Positions 1 to 8,182 of a stretch of 14,755 bases of DNA are shown one piece after another. The stretch lies in NCBI GenBank assembly GCA_927798255.1, contig CAKMMH010000023.1:1-14755 (forward strand), in the 5' to 3' direction. Source of the DNA: an uncultured bacterium. GTDB taxonomy: Bacteria; Bdellovibrionota_C; UBA2361; CAKMMH01. The translations under genes and the position numbers were made by a program. Position 1 is the first letter of the stretch. Each line of letters opens with the position of its first letter. The notes under the pieces were generated by a model, which did no database searches, had not been told where the DNA came from, and saw only the letters and a program-made list of their open reading frames with translations.

Positions 1-1815
1 GGTGTGTCCGATGTATATATCTTTTGCTTTTGTTAGTTCTTCTTTTAATTCAATACGAAGTCCTTTTAATTCATCATAATTAAAATCATCTGGAATTTTT
101 GTGTTTTCCATTTTCTTTACTCTTTCAATTTCTTGTTCTTCTCTTAAAAGGTAGCCTTCGAATTTAAATTCAGTTTCGAGAGAAATTATGACAAATGAAT
201 GAAAATTGTCTTTTAAATTTAAATAGTTAAGAACATTTTCCAATATTACATCACTTCTTTTTACAAAATCCTTTAAAGGCATAGAAACTTTTAGGTCATA
301 ATTATTTTCTTTTAGCCACTTTTCATCTTTTGTGATTGATATTTTTGTTTCAGTGCAAATTTCTTTTAACTTATCGTATTGTGATTTTAAATTTTCAAAT
401 TTTTCCTTTTGATCATTTTCTAAAAGCCCACATTTTATTGCGATAGGACAAATTCTAAAAATTGTGTTATCTTCACGAAGCATTAGTCTATGTTCAGCTC
501 GTGAACTAAACATTCTATACGGTTCATCAACCCCTAAAGTTATAAGGTCATCAATCATAACTCCAATATAACTTTCAGCACGTGATAAAATTAAAGGTTC
601 CTTTCCTAAAATTTTGAGTGCAGCATTTGCTCCAGCTACAAGTCCTTGCCCAGCAGCTTCTTCATAACCAGAAGTTCCATTAATTTGTCCTGCAAAATAT
701 AACCCTTTTATATTTTTATATTCTAAAGTTGGGTAAAGTTCTTTAGCATCAATTGCATCATATTCTACTGCATATCCAAAAGTTTCAACTTCTGCATTTT
801 CTAACCCCTCGATATTCTTGATAATTTCTCTTTGCACGTCTTCTGGAAGACTTGTAGAGATTCCATTTGGGTAAACAAGGTTTGAATTATATCCTTCAGG
901 TTCTAAAAATATTGTATGAGATTCTTTATCTGAAAATCTAAAAACCTTATCTTCAATTGATGGACAATATCTTGGCCCTCGTGATTTTATCTGACCATTA
1001 AAAAGTGGACTTCTCTCTTTTGCAGCTTTAATAAGTTCATGAACTTTTTTGTTTGTTGACGTTAGATAACAAGGAAGTTGCTCTCTTTCAATTTTTTCTG
1101 TCATCATTGAAAATGGGTTTATTGGATTATCACCATATTGAATTGTAAGTTTTGAAAAATCTATAGTGTCTTTTTTTATTCTTGCTGGAGTTCCCGTCTT
1201 TAATCTAAAAAGATTTACACCATGTGATTTTAAAGAATCACTTAATGCGTTTGCTGGGGCATCACCAACTCTCCCTCCTTCCCAAATAGTTTCGCCTCTA
1301 TGAAGAATACCCCTAAGGAAAGTTCCTGTTGTGATAACGAGAGCTTTCACGGTTATTTTACCGTGTTTTTTTAAAGTAACGGCTGTTACTATATTATTAT
1401 CTACACTATTATCATTATTATTATCACTACTTGTTTCAAACCCAAGGACTTCATCTTCTAAAAAAGTTAAATTGTTTTGAGATGTTACAAATCCTTCTAC
1501 TGCTTTATGATAAAGCTCTCTATCTGCTTGCGCACGGCTTGCTCTTACTGCTGGGCCCTTACTTGAGTTTAAGGTTCTAAATTGAATACCTCCTTTATCA
1601 ATTGCTCGTCCCATCACGCCACCAAGAGCATCAACTTCTCTTGTAATTTGTCCTTTGCCAAGTCCTCCTATGGCAGGATTACATGACATTTTTCCTAAAT
1701 CGTCTTTTTTTAAACTTACGAGGATAGTTTTGAGTCCAAGTCTGGCTCCAGCCATAGCTGCTTCGACCCCAGCGTGTCCTCCACCTATAACTAATAAATC
1801 AGCATTTGATTCCAT
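1..1815 (-). CDS. mnmG: tRNA uridine-5-carboxymethylaminomethyl synthesis enzyme MnmG (GidA), C-terminus cut by window edge
   Basis: FAD-dependent partner of MnmE that installs the (carboxymethyl)aminomethyl group at C5 of the wobble uridine in some cytoplasmic tRNAs. I translated 605 codons without a stop. Visible are the N-terminal dinucleotide-binding motif ([12 protein letters not shown], about residues 9-20), the MnmG signature [12 protein letters not shown] (44-55), [13 protein letters not shown] (about 87-99) and, late in the protein, the FAD-contacting [25 protein letters not shown] stretch. The frame runs off the left edge in the C-terminal helical domain at IYIGHT, so roughly 20 residues are missing compared with the family's usual 620-630. 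The ATG at 1813-1815 is preceded by AAAGGA five bases upstream. An Asp/Asn-rich insert sits at about residues 129-141. rsmG often follows mnmG in bacteria, but the downstream neighbour here is outside the window. Confidence 0.97.
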   Translation of the reverse strand, partial: MESNADLLVIGGGHAGVEAAMAGARLGLKTILVSLKKDDLGKMSCNPAIGGLGKGQITREVDALGGVMGRAIDKGGIQFRTLNSSKGPAVRASRAQADRELYHKAVEGFVTSQNNLTFLEDEVLGFETSSDNNNDNSVDNNIVTAVTLKKHGKITVKALVITTGTFLRGILHRGETIWEGGRVGDAPANALSDSLKSHGVNLFRLKTGTPARIKKDTIDFSKLTIQYGDNPINPFSMMTEKIEREQLPCYLTSTNKKVHELIKAAKERSPLFNGQIKSRGPRYCPSIEDKVFRFSDKESHTIFLEPEGYNSNLVYPNGISTSLPEDVQREIIKNIEGLENAEVETFGYAVEYDAIDAKELYPTLEYKNIKGLYFAGQINGTSGYEEAAGQGLVAGANAALKILGKEPLILSRAESYIGVMIDDLITLGVDEPYRMFSSRAEHRLMLREDNTIFRICPIAIKCGLLENDQKEKFENLKSQYDKLKEICTETKISITKDEKWLKENNYDLKVSMPLKDFVKRSDVILENVLNYLNLKDNFHSFVIISLETEFKFEGYLLREEQEIERVKKMENTKIPDDFNYDELKGLRIELKEELTKAKDIYIGHT

Positions 1816-1880
1816 AAAAGTCCTTTAATTTCAGATATATATATTGCAAGTAGCAACAGTTTATTAAAAAATTCATCTTA

Positions 1881-1909
1881 AATATAGTACAAACAAGATG
1901 ATTTCTCAA
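1881..1909 (-). promoter_or_regulatory. Sigma70-type promoter for mnmG
   Basis: On the minus strand the sequence reads TTGAGA, 17 bases, TATATT, placing the start of transcription about 60 bases upstream of the mnmG ATG. Box quality and spacing are close to consensus. Assigned by eye; AT-richness makes chance matches possible. Confidence 0.6.
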
Positions 1910-2017
1910 ATCTTTTTAGAAACATCCTGTTAAAAAGGTAAGATTATGATATAAGATCTTTTATACCCCTAATTTTACGAGATTTTTAAATAGACAAAGC
2001 ACCTTATTCGGGAAATA

Positions 2018-2046
2018 TTGGAATTTTATTTAAAATGTGTTATAAA
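2018..2046 (+). promoter_or_regulatory. Sigma70-type promoter for the lytic transglycosylase gene
   Basis: TTGGAA, 17 bases, TATAAA, with TG one base before the -10 box (extended -10). It lies about 45 bases upstream of the chosen ATG, giving a short leader. It is divergent from the mnmG promoter, about 110 bases away. Confidence 0.65.
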
Positions 2047-2090
2047 TATCCTTTTATAAAGGAGCTTTGTTTAATACAAAGAAGGATTTT

Positions 2091-2738
2091 ATGGATATAA
2101 GAAAAAAAATATTGTTTGTTTGTTTAAGTTTTGCAGTAGTTGTTTTGGCAAATTCAGAAACGACAAATGCATTTGCAAGCACCACAAATAGTGGCGCCAA
2201 ATTAACATTAAGACAAAGGATTGTTCAGCATCAAATAGACTATATTAGTCGTATCATTAAAGAGCATAATAAAAATGAGCATGCTTCAAGAGCTTTAGCC
2301 AAGGTTATAGTTAATGTTAGTAATGAGCTTGGACTAGACCCACTATTAACAACAGCTATCATCAAAGCTGAAAGTACTTTTCAGCCATACGCTAAATCAA
2401 ATAAAGGTGCCCTTGGACTTATGCAGCTTCTTCCAAGCACAGGAAGGTATATTTCAAAAATTACCAACATTGACTGGAGAGGAATTTATAGGCTGCATGA
2501 TGTTGAGTACAACATTAGACTTGGTCTAGGATACTATAAATACCTTGAAGAACAGTTTAATGGTAATTTAAAGTATACATTAATCGCATATAACTGGGGA
2601 CCGAATAATACTCTTAAGGCAATAAACGGTGAAAAATTCGTTCCAAGGACTTCTAGCAATTATTTTGCAAAGATTAGTCAAAGCCGTGATAAGTGGAAAG
2701 AGTACTACGCTAAAGAGTTTTCAAAGCTATTTACTTAA
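2091..2738 (+). CDS. Secreted lytic transglycosylase (SLT/MltC-like domain)
   Basis: Murein lytic transglycosylase, expected to cleave the MurNAc-GlcNAc bond in the periplasm with formation of 1,6-anhydro-MurNAc. A signal peptide is clear: basic start MDIRKK, hydrophobic core FVCLSFAVVVLA, and a likely cleavage after AFA. The SLT fold follows: LGLDPLLTTAIIKAES with the putative catalytic Glu at residue 94, then GALGLMQLLPSTG, the DVEYNIRLGLGYYKYL helix and AYNWGPNN. I chose the ATG at 2091, preceded by GAAGG at about six bases, over the in-frame TTG at 2067, whose GGAG lies only two bases away. At 215 aa it is a minimal single-domain enzyme without a visible peptidoglycan-binding module. It is monocistronic, with its own promoter and a strong terminator. 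Confidence 0.93.
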   Translation: MDIRKKILFVCLSFAVVVLANSETTNAFASTTNSGAKLTLRQRIVQHQIDYISRIIKEHNKNEHASRALAKVIVNVSNELGLDPLLTTAIIKAESTFQPYAKSNKGALGLMQLLPSTGRYISKITNIDWRGIYRLHDVEYNIRLGLGYYKYLEEQFNGNLKYTLIAYNWGPNNTLKAINGEKFVPRTSSNYFAKISQSRDKWKEYYAKEFSKLFT

Positions 2739-2784
2739 TGAATATATAATATATATAGTATAGAATTTTATAAAATAGCATTAT

Positions 2785-2828
2785 ATAGAAGAAGGAAAGA
2801 GTTAATACTTTTTCCTTCTTCTATTTTT
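2785..2828 (+). terminator. Strong intrinsic terminator after the lytic transglycosylase
   Basis: A 14-bp perfect stem (arms 2785-2798 and 2811-2824) extends inward through a G-U pair and three more pairs to a 4-base loop TAAT at 2803-2806. A run of five T follows (2824-2828). It begins 47 bases after the stop codon. The stem is AT-rich but unusually long. Confidence 0.85.
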
Positions 2829-2991
2829 GAGCTACATTCCTTAAGATGCTTTTTTTATAGTCCCTTACGATAAGTGGTTGTTGGTGCTTAAAATAACGCC
2901 ATAAGAAAGAAAATTTCTTCTATATTTTCTTATAAAATTTTGTTATCTTTTTAATGAGTGTATTTTCATCATTAAAATTAAGAGAGCTTAT

Positions 2992-3618
2992 ATGAAAAAA
3001 AATATAGTTTTATTAGTTTTTGTATGTGTCGCATTAGGATTTTTATGTGGTTCATGTACAAAAGATAGCAATAACAAATCTGGTTCAAGTAGCAGTTCTT
3101 CTAGCGGCCCTCAAGCTAGTGGTTCTACAAAATGTGGAATACCTGTTAATAATGAGCTTACTAAAAAGCCATCAACTGATTTCTTAATAAATGCAACAAT
3201 CGATAATGTACTTTCAGCTGAGCTTTTTATATTAACTCCATTTGAGGGGGGCGAGGAGTTTTTAGTAAAACTTCCAGCTGTTAAAGACAATAACACATCA
3301 AGGTCTCAAAGAAGTTACATATACGATATGATTAGAAGGAGTGGAACATTTGTAAAAGTTTTTAAAGCTCAGAAAGATTGTGTTGTTCAAGTTCCTGGTG
3401 GGGGAAGGGCTTATATTGCAAGTATTGTGTTTGAAGATGGAACAGTGCTTGCTGAAAAATTATTAAAACTAGATTATTTAACAACAGATGAGCCTACTTG
3501 TGTTAATGAAAGCATAGTTTCTTGTTATTCATCAATTAAAGGAACTGAGTTTGGTACAATAGCAGGTGATCAAGTGGTTAGTAATTTCTTATGGAAGCCA
3601 GAAGCCGATAAAGATTGA
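2992..3618 (+). CDS. Putative secreted lipoprotein, apparently cut short by an in-frame TGA
   Basis: Not a family I recognise. The N-terminus is an export signal (MKKN, then a hydrophobic core to about residue 18) followed by LCGSC. Cys22 is the likely lipidated residue, although Cys rather than an aliphatic residue occupies the -3 position. A low-complexity Ser-rich tether (about residues 30-46) leads into a domain with several Cys (48 and others further on) that could form disulfides outside the cytoplasm. The ATG at 2992 has AGAGAG about six bases upstream. The ORF ends at TGA 3616-3618, giving 208 aa, but the same frame stays open for 78 more codons; see the next entry. It is flanked by the terminator upstream and by cysS downstream. 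Confidence 0.72.
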   Translation: MKKNIVLLVFVCVALGFLCGSCTKDSNNKSGSSSSSSSGPQASGSTKCGIPVNNELTKKPSTDFLINATIDNVLSAELFILTPFEGGEEFLVKLPAVKDNNTSRSQRSYIYDMIRRSGTFVKVFKAQKDCVVQVPGGGRAYIASIVFEDGTVLAEKLLKLDYLTTDEPTCVNESIVSCYSSIKGTEFGTIAGDQVVSNFLWKPEADKD

Positions 3619-3855
3619 AAACTTGTAGTATTATTCAACCCTTATACCGCTACAATATATGTTAATGGTGAAAAGCTTGAAAACACAGGGCCTAGTAACG
3701 GGCGTGGAACAACTGCAAGAGGTAAAAAGCCAGGTTGTCAATATGGTAGAGCTACCGTTAAAGTTGTAGAAGACACAGGGCTTGCAGTAAAATTCCCTGA
3801 TGGAAACCTAAGTTACACGATAGCTAATGGGTGTAAGAGAGTAGAGTTTAAATAA
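3619..3855 (+). pseudogene. In-frame continuation of the lipoprotein gene downstream of the TGA
   Basis: The frame of the upstream lipoprotein continues after the TGA for 78 sense codons to a TAA at 3853-3855. The translation looks like real protein (LVVLFNPYTATIYVNGEKL, PGCQYGRATVKVVEDTG, ending NGCKRVEFK): beta-rich, with two more Cys, as in the first part. It contains no in-frame ATG, GTG or TTG, so it cannot be translated on its own from a standard start. It is therefore either the dead 3' end of a 287-codon gene, the readthrough part of one, or the result of a base-calling error at the TGA. There is no evident Shine-Dalgarno sequence. Confidence 0.7.
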
Positions 3856-3908
3856 CTTAAGAAAAATAAATTTATATTGAGAATTAATTACTAATAAAGC
3901 ATAGAAAC

Positions 3909-3932
3909 AATTAAAAAGAAGATTTTTTAATT
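3909..3932 (+). terminator. Weak AT-only hairpin after the lipoprotein region
   Basis: AATTAAAAA pairs with TTTTTAATT across a 6-base loop (GAAGAT). The U-run is part of the 3' arm and the stem has no G-C pair, so termination strength is doubtful. It sits just before the GC-rich repeat copy. Confidence 0.3.
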
Positions 3933-3933
3933 A

Positions 3934-3979
3934 CCACGTAGGGGTTTTATAAAGCGTGCGTAGTATGCTGGGCTGGGTC
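3934..3979 (+). repeat. GC-rich structured intergenic element, copy A (upstream of cysS)
   Basis: This is an abrupt GC-rich patch in AT-rich surroundings. It aligns with the segment at 13129-13174: the shared order is CC-CGTAGGGG, then AGCGTGC, then TA/GTATGC, then GG-GCT-GGTC. Inside it GCGTGC (3954-3959) pairs with GTATGC (3963-3968) across the loop GTA, with two G-U pairs. Further small hairpins follow before cysS: CGC-GAA-GCG near 3989-3997 and ATACT/GGTAT near 3999-4013. It is not a tRNA: no T-loop motif or acceptor stem. Function unknown; it could be a mobile palindromic element or a leader RNA. Confidence 0.6.
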
Positions 3980-4026
3980 AGTGTAGACGCGAAGCGGATA
4001 CTCGAGTGGTATAAGAGGTGTTTAAT

Positions 4027-5484
4027 ATGACATTAAAAGTTTATAGTACGTTAACTAATGAAAAAGAAGAATTTAAAAGCATAATACCAAATCACGTTGG
4101 AATGTATGTTTGTGGTCCAACCGTTTATGGTCTTCCTCATATGGGACATGCGAAAAGTTATGTTTGCTTTGATGTAGTTCGTCGTTATTTTGAATATTTA
4201 GGGTATAAAGTTAAATATGTTCAAAATATTACAGATGTAGGTCATCTTGTAGGTGATGCTGATGAGGGGGAAGATAAGATTCAGAAAAAATCAAGACTTG
4301 AAAACTTAGACCCTATGGAAGTTGCTTACTATTACGAAACAAAATATTTCGAAGCAATGGATAAATTAAATGTTTTGCGTCCATCAATTAGCGTAAGGGC
4401 AACAGGTCATATTATAGAAATTATAGATACGATAAAAACTCTTATAGAAAAAGGCGCAGCATACGTTACAGATGAGGGAAATGTTTATTTTGATATAACA
4501 AAATTTAAAGATTATGGAAAACTTTCAGGAAGAAAAATTGGTGAAGGGCTTAGTGGTGAGCGAATCGAAATTGCAAAAGATAAAAGAAGAAATGAAGATT
4601 TTTCTTTATGGAAAAAAGCAGACGAAACACATCTTATGAAGTGGGCTTCCCCTTGGAGTGTTGGATATCCTGGGTGGCATATAGAATGTTCTGTGATGTC
4701 AAAAAAATATTTAGGTGATACTTTTGATATACATGGTGGTGGAATTGATAATATGTTTCCTCATCATGAAAGTGAAATTGCACAATCAGAAGTTGCAAAT
4801 GGAGTAAAGTTTGTAAATTATTTTATGCACAATAACCTTGTTACAGTTGGTGGAAAAAAGATGGGAAAATCTCTAGGAAATTCTTCAGCTCTTGAAGAAG
4901 TTTTTAAGAAAGTAGCTCCCATCGAGGTTAGATATTATTTACTTTTAAATCAATATAGAAGACCAACTGAATTTAATATAGAAGCTATGTTAAAAAATGG
5001 TGAAGCTTACAAAGAAATGTGCGAAGTGGTAACTAAAGGAAAAGAAAAGTTTGGCGTATCAGATGAAATTACAAGCGATAAGGTTAAAGAGCATAAAACA
5101 ATGTTCTTAGATGCTATGGATAATGATTTTAATACAGCTCTTGCTATAAGTTATTTACTTAAAGCTTCAAAAGAACTTTCAAGTGAGCTTGAAAAAGGGG
5201 AGCAAGATGCAAAATTAATTTCAGATTACGTTAATTTCTTTGATAAAGTTGCAAATCCAATTTTAGGACTTCCGTTTGAATTAGAAAATAAAACTGCAAG
5301 CGATAGTAGCGATGACACTTCTCTTACTAATCAAGTTATAGAGGAGCTTTTAACGGTTAGAAGTGAGCTTAAGAAAAAAGGCGAGTACTCATTATCTGAT
5401 GAAATAAGAAATAAGCTAAATTCTTTTGGCGTGGAAGTTAAGGATAGTAAGGATGGCTTTAGCTTTAAAATTGTTAATAAGTAA
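4027..5484 (+). CDS. cysS: Cysteinyl-tRNA synthetase
   Basis: Class Ia aminoacyl-tRNA synthetase that charges tRNA-Cys in the cytoplasm. The N-terminal catalytic domain shows MYVCGPTVYG, with the first zinc-ligand Cys, and the HIGH motif as HMGH. WHIECSVMS and HGGGIDNMFPHHESEIAQSE carry the other zinc ligands (Cys, His, Glu). The KMSKS loop is present as KKMGKSLGNS. The C-terminal helical (DALR-type) and end domains follow, with the typical DEIRNKLNSFGVEVKDSKDGFSFK ending seen in shortened form. I start at ATG 4027 (485 aa) because AAGAGGTG lies six bases before it; an in-frame GTG at 4018 is part of that ribosome site. Length is normal for the family. No clear promoter was seen in the leader, which contains the GC-rich repeat copy A. 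Confidence 0.97.
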   Translation: MTLKVYSTLTNEKEEFKSIIPNHVGMYVCGPTVYGLPHMGHAKSYVCFDVVRRYFEYLGYKVKYVQNITDVGHLVGDADEGEDKIQKKSRLENLDPMEVAYYYETKYFEAMDKLNVLRPSISVRATGHIIEIIDTIKTLIEKGAAYVTDEGNVYFDITKFKDYGKLSGRKIGEGLSGERIEIAKDKRRNEDFSLWKKADETHLMKWASPWSVGYPGWHIECSVMSKKYLGDTFDIHGGGIDNMFPHHESEIAQSEVANGVKFVNYFMHNNLVTVGGKKMGKSLGNSSALEEVFKKVAPIEVRYYLLLNQYRRPTEFNIEAMLKNGEAYKEMCEVVTKGKEKFGVSDEITSDKVKEHKTMFLDAMDNDFNTALAISYLLKASKELSSELEKGEQDAKLISDYVNFFDKVANPILGLPFELENKTASDSSDDTSLTNQVIEELLTVRSELKKKGEYSLSDEIRNKLNSFGVEVKDSKDGFSFKIVNK

Positions 5485-5507
5485 TACTTAGTCATATTGA
5501 TGTTCTT

Positions 5508-7085
5508 ATGAAATATTTTTTTGTTGTTTTAGCATTTGTAAATGCTTTTGTTTTTTTTAAGAACCAAGATCTGTATATAAAAACGATTCTGCCACTTTCA
5601 TCGGTCATTTTTTTAGCGTTTTATGGATTTGTAAGCTCCCAAAATAAGAGTATAAAAATTTGGTTTAAAAATAATATAAAAATATTATGTTTTATGACGA
5701 TTTATTTTTTTATTTTTTTGCCACAAATTTTTAAATTTACTATTTGGTCAGAAGAGCAGGGATGGATAAATATTGCTATTGATATTTTACAAGGAACTAG
5801 GAAAGATATTTTAACACCAAAGTCAGATTATCCCTCGTCTTTAGCAAGTTGGCCGTTAGCCTTAGTAATGTATGTTTTTAAAGACCCAATTATATCTTCT
5901 AGATTAACAGGATTTTTATATTTAATAGGTTCTTTTTATTTTATAAGTGGAATAGGGGCTATATTTTTAAATATAAAGAAAAAACCAATTATTCCTGCAA
6001 TATTTTTTGGCTTATCGACTTCGCCGATTTTATATGTTTTTACAGGTTGGCATGAGATAACATATATTCCATTATTAATTTTCGGAACATATTATTATTT
6101 ATTTAAGAATATTAATTTTAAAGATAAAACTTCTCTTATTTTTTATGCTATTTTTTCCGGAATAAGTATGTGGTCGTTATATATGCCATGCTTGGTAGCT
6201 ACCGTGTCATCAATTTTGTTTTTAATATATCCAAAATTTAAAATAATTAATTTAGAAAAAAGAATTAATTATTTAATTTATTTATCACCTCTTGTATCAC
6301 CTTTTATAGCGATAATCTTCAAACAAAATATGTTGGATAGACACAAATTTTTATTATTTAATAAAGGAGCTCAATTGGCTTCATTACAAAATAATAGGTT
6401 AATTGCATGGGCAAATAGTTTTAAAAATTTCATTTTAGATACCGTTCATATTGACACATGGGGCAATATACTTATAAGTTTTGATCATTATGGACTTATT
6501 AGTTTAGGTCCAATTTGTACATTGTTATTTATAATATTTATTTCGTATCTAATTGTTAAACGAAATTTTAATGCATTTTATTTTATGTTTTTCCCTTTTG
6601 TAATATTGATAACCATATTAATGTTTTCAAATCCAAATTATTGGAGAGAGCATTTCTTATATGAATTAATTATTATAATGTGCGTATATGAGTTTAGTGT
6701 TATTTATAATTGGCTAAAAAACAAAGAAAATAATAAGAAATTGGTAAATTATTTCTTAATTTTCATTATTATTGTTCATTCTTGTTATTTTTTTAATAGA
6801 TATTTGCAGTTACTTAGTTTTTGGCCTCCGACAAATTTTGATTGTTACAGTGATGCGCAAAATGGGACAAAAATAGCATCTTTCCTAAGGCAATATGTCA
6901 AAAATAATAATTGTAAAATTTTTTATCCTTCTAGGGGGGATTATGTATATGCAAGAGCGATGTTAGGATATATCAATAAAGAAGTTTTGAATTTTGGTGG
7001 AAGTGGTGACATTAATGTTATAAGATTAGAATGTGGTGATAATGAGAATATAACCCTAGATATTAATGAAATTTTAAATAATTAA
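5508..7085 (+). CDS. Polytopic membrane protein, possibly a GT-C type glycosyltransferase
   Basis: Family not firmly recognised. The 525-aa protein has about 11-13 hydrophobic segments, beginning at residue 2. The second to third segments (ILPLSSVIFLAFYGFV, FMTIYFFIFLPQIF) lead into a hydrophilic loop with acidic residues (FTIWSEEQGW, about residues 79-88). A later mainly hydrophilic tail (about residues 435-525) ends the protein. This layout, with acidic residues in the first large extracytoplasmic loop, is that of lipid-sugar dependent GT-C enzymes such as the PMT/ArnT group; that assignment is inference. The start at ATG 5508 has no obvious Shine-Dalgarno sequence. It lies 23 bases after cysS, so it is probably co-transcribed with it. 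Its stop overlaps the stop of the convergent gene. Base composition looks even more T-rich than its neighbours, partly from the hydrophobic codons. Confidence 0.8.
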   Translation: MKYFFVVLAFVNAFVFFKNQDLYIKTILPLSSVIFLAFYGFVSSQNKSIKIWFKNNIKILCFMTIYFFIFLPQIFKFTIWSEEQGWINIAIDILQGTRKDILTPKSDYPSSLASWPLALVMYVFKDPIISSRLTGFLYLIGSFYFISGIGAIFLNIKKKPIIPAIFFGLSTSPILYVFTGWHEITYIPLLIFGTYYYLFKNINFKDKTSLIFYAIFSGISMWSLYMPCLVATVSSILFLIYPKFKIINLEKRINYLIYLSPLVSPFIAIIFKQNMLDRHKFLLFNKGAQLASLQNNRLIAWANSFKNFILDTVHIDTWGNILISFDHYGLISLGPICTLLFIIFISYLIVKRNFNAFYFMFFPFVILITILMFSNPNYWREHFLYELIIIMCVYEFSVIYNWLKNKENNKKLVNYFLIFIIIVHSCYFFNRYLQLLSFWPPTNFDCYSDAQNGTKIASFLRQYVKNNNCKIFYPSRGDYVYARAMLGYINKEVLNFGGSGDINVIRLECGDNENITLDINEILNN

Positions 7086-8179
7086 TATATCACACTACCT
7101 ACACAAATTCTCTTTAACCATTTGATGTAGTAGATTTTATTTTTTTCTAAATTAGAAATTTCTTTATCATTTATTGTAAAGCACTCAAGCGTTGCATTTA
7201 AAGAAGTTTTATCACCTGTAATATATGTAATTTCTTTTTTTGCATCAAAATCTTTGTATGTATAAATTACGGCATATTTCCCACTTAATGTTGCAATAAC
7301 TTCAGCATTTGGAAGAGTAGTAAAACTTTTCTTTTTTAAATTTTTAAAAAGCAGATCGCTATCATTTGTGTTAAAAAATATTGGGTTATATGATGATGCA
7401 ATTTTAAAATCTTTAGGATTCGTTCCTAAAATAAGATTGTTTAAAATCTCTTTTTTTTCATCAGTTTTTAGGAATCTAAAATCAATTCTAAAATTCTTAA
7501 CCCCTATTTCTGCTAGTTTTTCATAATCTTTTAAAATATTAAAGTTTTCAGGATAAAAAATAAAACTTCCGTGTTTATCGCAAATATATCTTAAATTATT
7601 ATGATCAGGAATCTCTTTTGAATTTAAAAAATATGTACCAAATTTTGAAGATGGCATAAGTTTTCTTGGAGTTTGAAAAATTAAAATATTAGAAAAAAGC
7701 GAAACTTCAATATTAATTTTATTATTAATAAGTTCTTTAATCGTATTAAATTCAAGCTCAGAGGAAATAATAATTTTTTGAAGAGAAGTACCAAAAACTT
7801 TTTTAATTTCCTTTATGGCATTTATATTGTGACAAAAATTTTCTAATATTATTTGAATTTTAACACTTGGAAATTTTTCTTTTATAAAATATGCAAGCCC
7901 TAAATCCTCTACTCTTACAGCATCAAAATTTTCTAGAAATGTATTTGTTAAATATTTAGTTTTTTCCTTAAATTCACATTCTCTTACAAAGTTATCAATT
8001 GAAAGCACTTTTTTTGCATTAGTTTTTAAATTTAAGATTTGTTTTGAAAGCTTTAAAAAAGGAATACCTTGAATTTTTGAAAGCTCCTTAAGTTCAAATA
8101 AGATTTCAAAACCTTTATTTAGCTCCTCATAATATTTTGTGTTAATTTCATTATCAAAATATAAACTAATACATGACAT
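7082..8179 (-). CDS. Divergent U32-family protein lacking the Cys cluster
   Basis: The 365-aa protein looks like a U32 (UbiU/UbiV/TrhP-type) TIM-barrel paralogue: FDAVRVEDLGLAYFIKEKFPSVKIQ and LENFCHNINAIKEI correspond to the barrel strands, and RYICDKHGSFIFYP to the region after the usual Cys motif. Where ordinary family members carry a motif with a Cys metal ligand, it reads NILIFQTPRKLM; the remaining Cys are scattered. It is therefore unlikely to bind an Fe-S cluster the way the family does. The ATG lies three bases after the upstream U32 gene's stop, and its AAGGAAA ribosome site is within that gene's end, so the two are translationally linked. Tandem U32 pairs are known (UbiU-UbiV, YrrN-YrrO), which suggests a heteromeric partner role; this is inference. 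Confidence 0.75.
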   Translation of the reverse strand: MSCISLYFDNEINTKYYEELNKGFEILFELKELSKIQGIPFLKLSKQILNLKTNAKKVLSIDNFVRECEFKEKTKYLTNTFLENFDAVRVEDLGLAYFIKEKFPSVKIQIILENFCHNINAIKEIKKVFGTSLQKIIISSELEFNTIKELINNKINIEVSLFSNILIFQTPRKLMPSSKFGTYFLNSKEIPDHNNLRYICDKHGSFIFYPENFNILKDYEKLAEIGVKNFRIDFRFLKTDEKKEILNNLILGTNPKDFKIASSYNPIFFNTNDSDLLFKNLKKKSFTTLPNAEVIATLSGKYAVIYTYKDFDAKKEITYITGDKTSLNATLECFTINDKEISNLEKNKIYYIKWLKRICVGSVIY

Positions 8180-8182
8180 ATT

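Noticed and set aside
1950..1965. TATAAGATCTTTTATA dyad as an operator between mnmG and the lytic transglycosylase gene
   Set aside because: Imperfect, AT-only apart from AGATCT, and not placed on either promoter; such dyads are expected by chance in DNA of this composition.
3111..3296. 61-codon minus-strand ORF inside the lipoprotein gene
   Set aside because: Antisense to the Ser-rich lipoprotein; the poly-Ser coding tract explains the open frame.
3616..3618. TGA read as selenocysteine or as Trp under an altered code
   Set aside because: No SECIS-like hairpin is evident directly downstream, and neighbouring genes use TGG for Trp with no in-frame TGA. A mutation, an error or ordinary readthrough fits better.
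3950..4015. Possible tRNA gene in the GC-rich patch before cysS
   Set aside because: No T-loop motif, no seven-pair acceptor stem and no cloverleaf could be formed on either strand; it aligns with the repeat upstream of the RluA-family gene instead.
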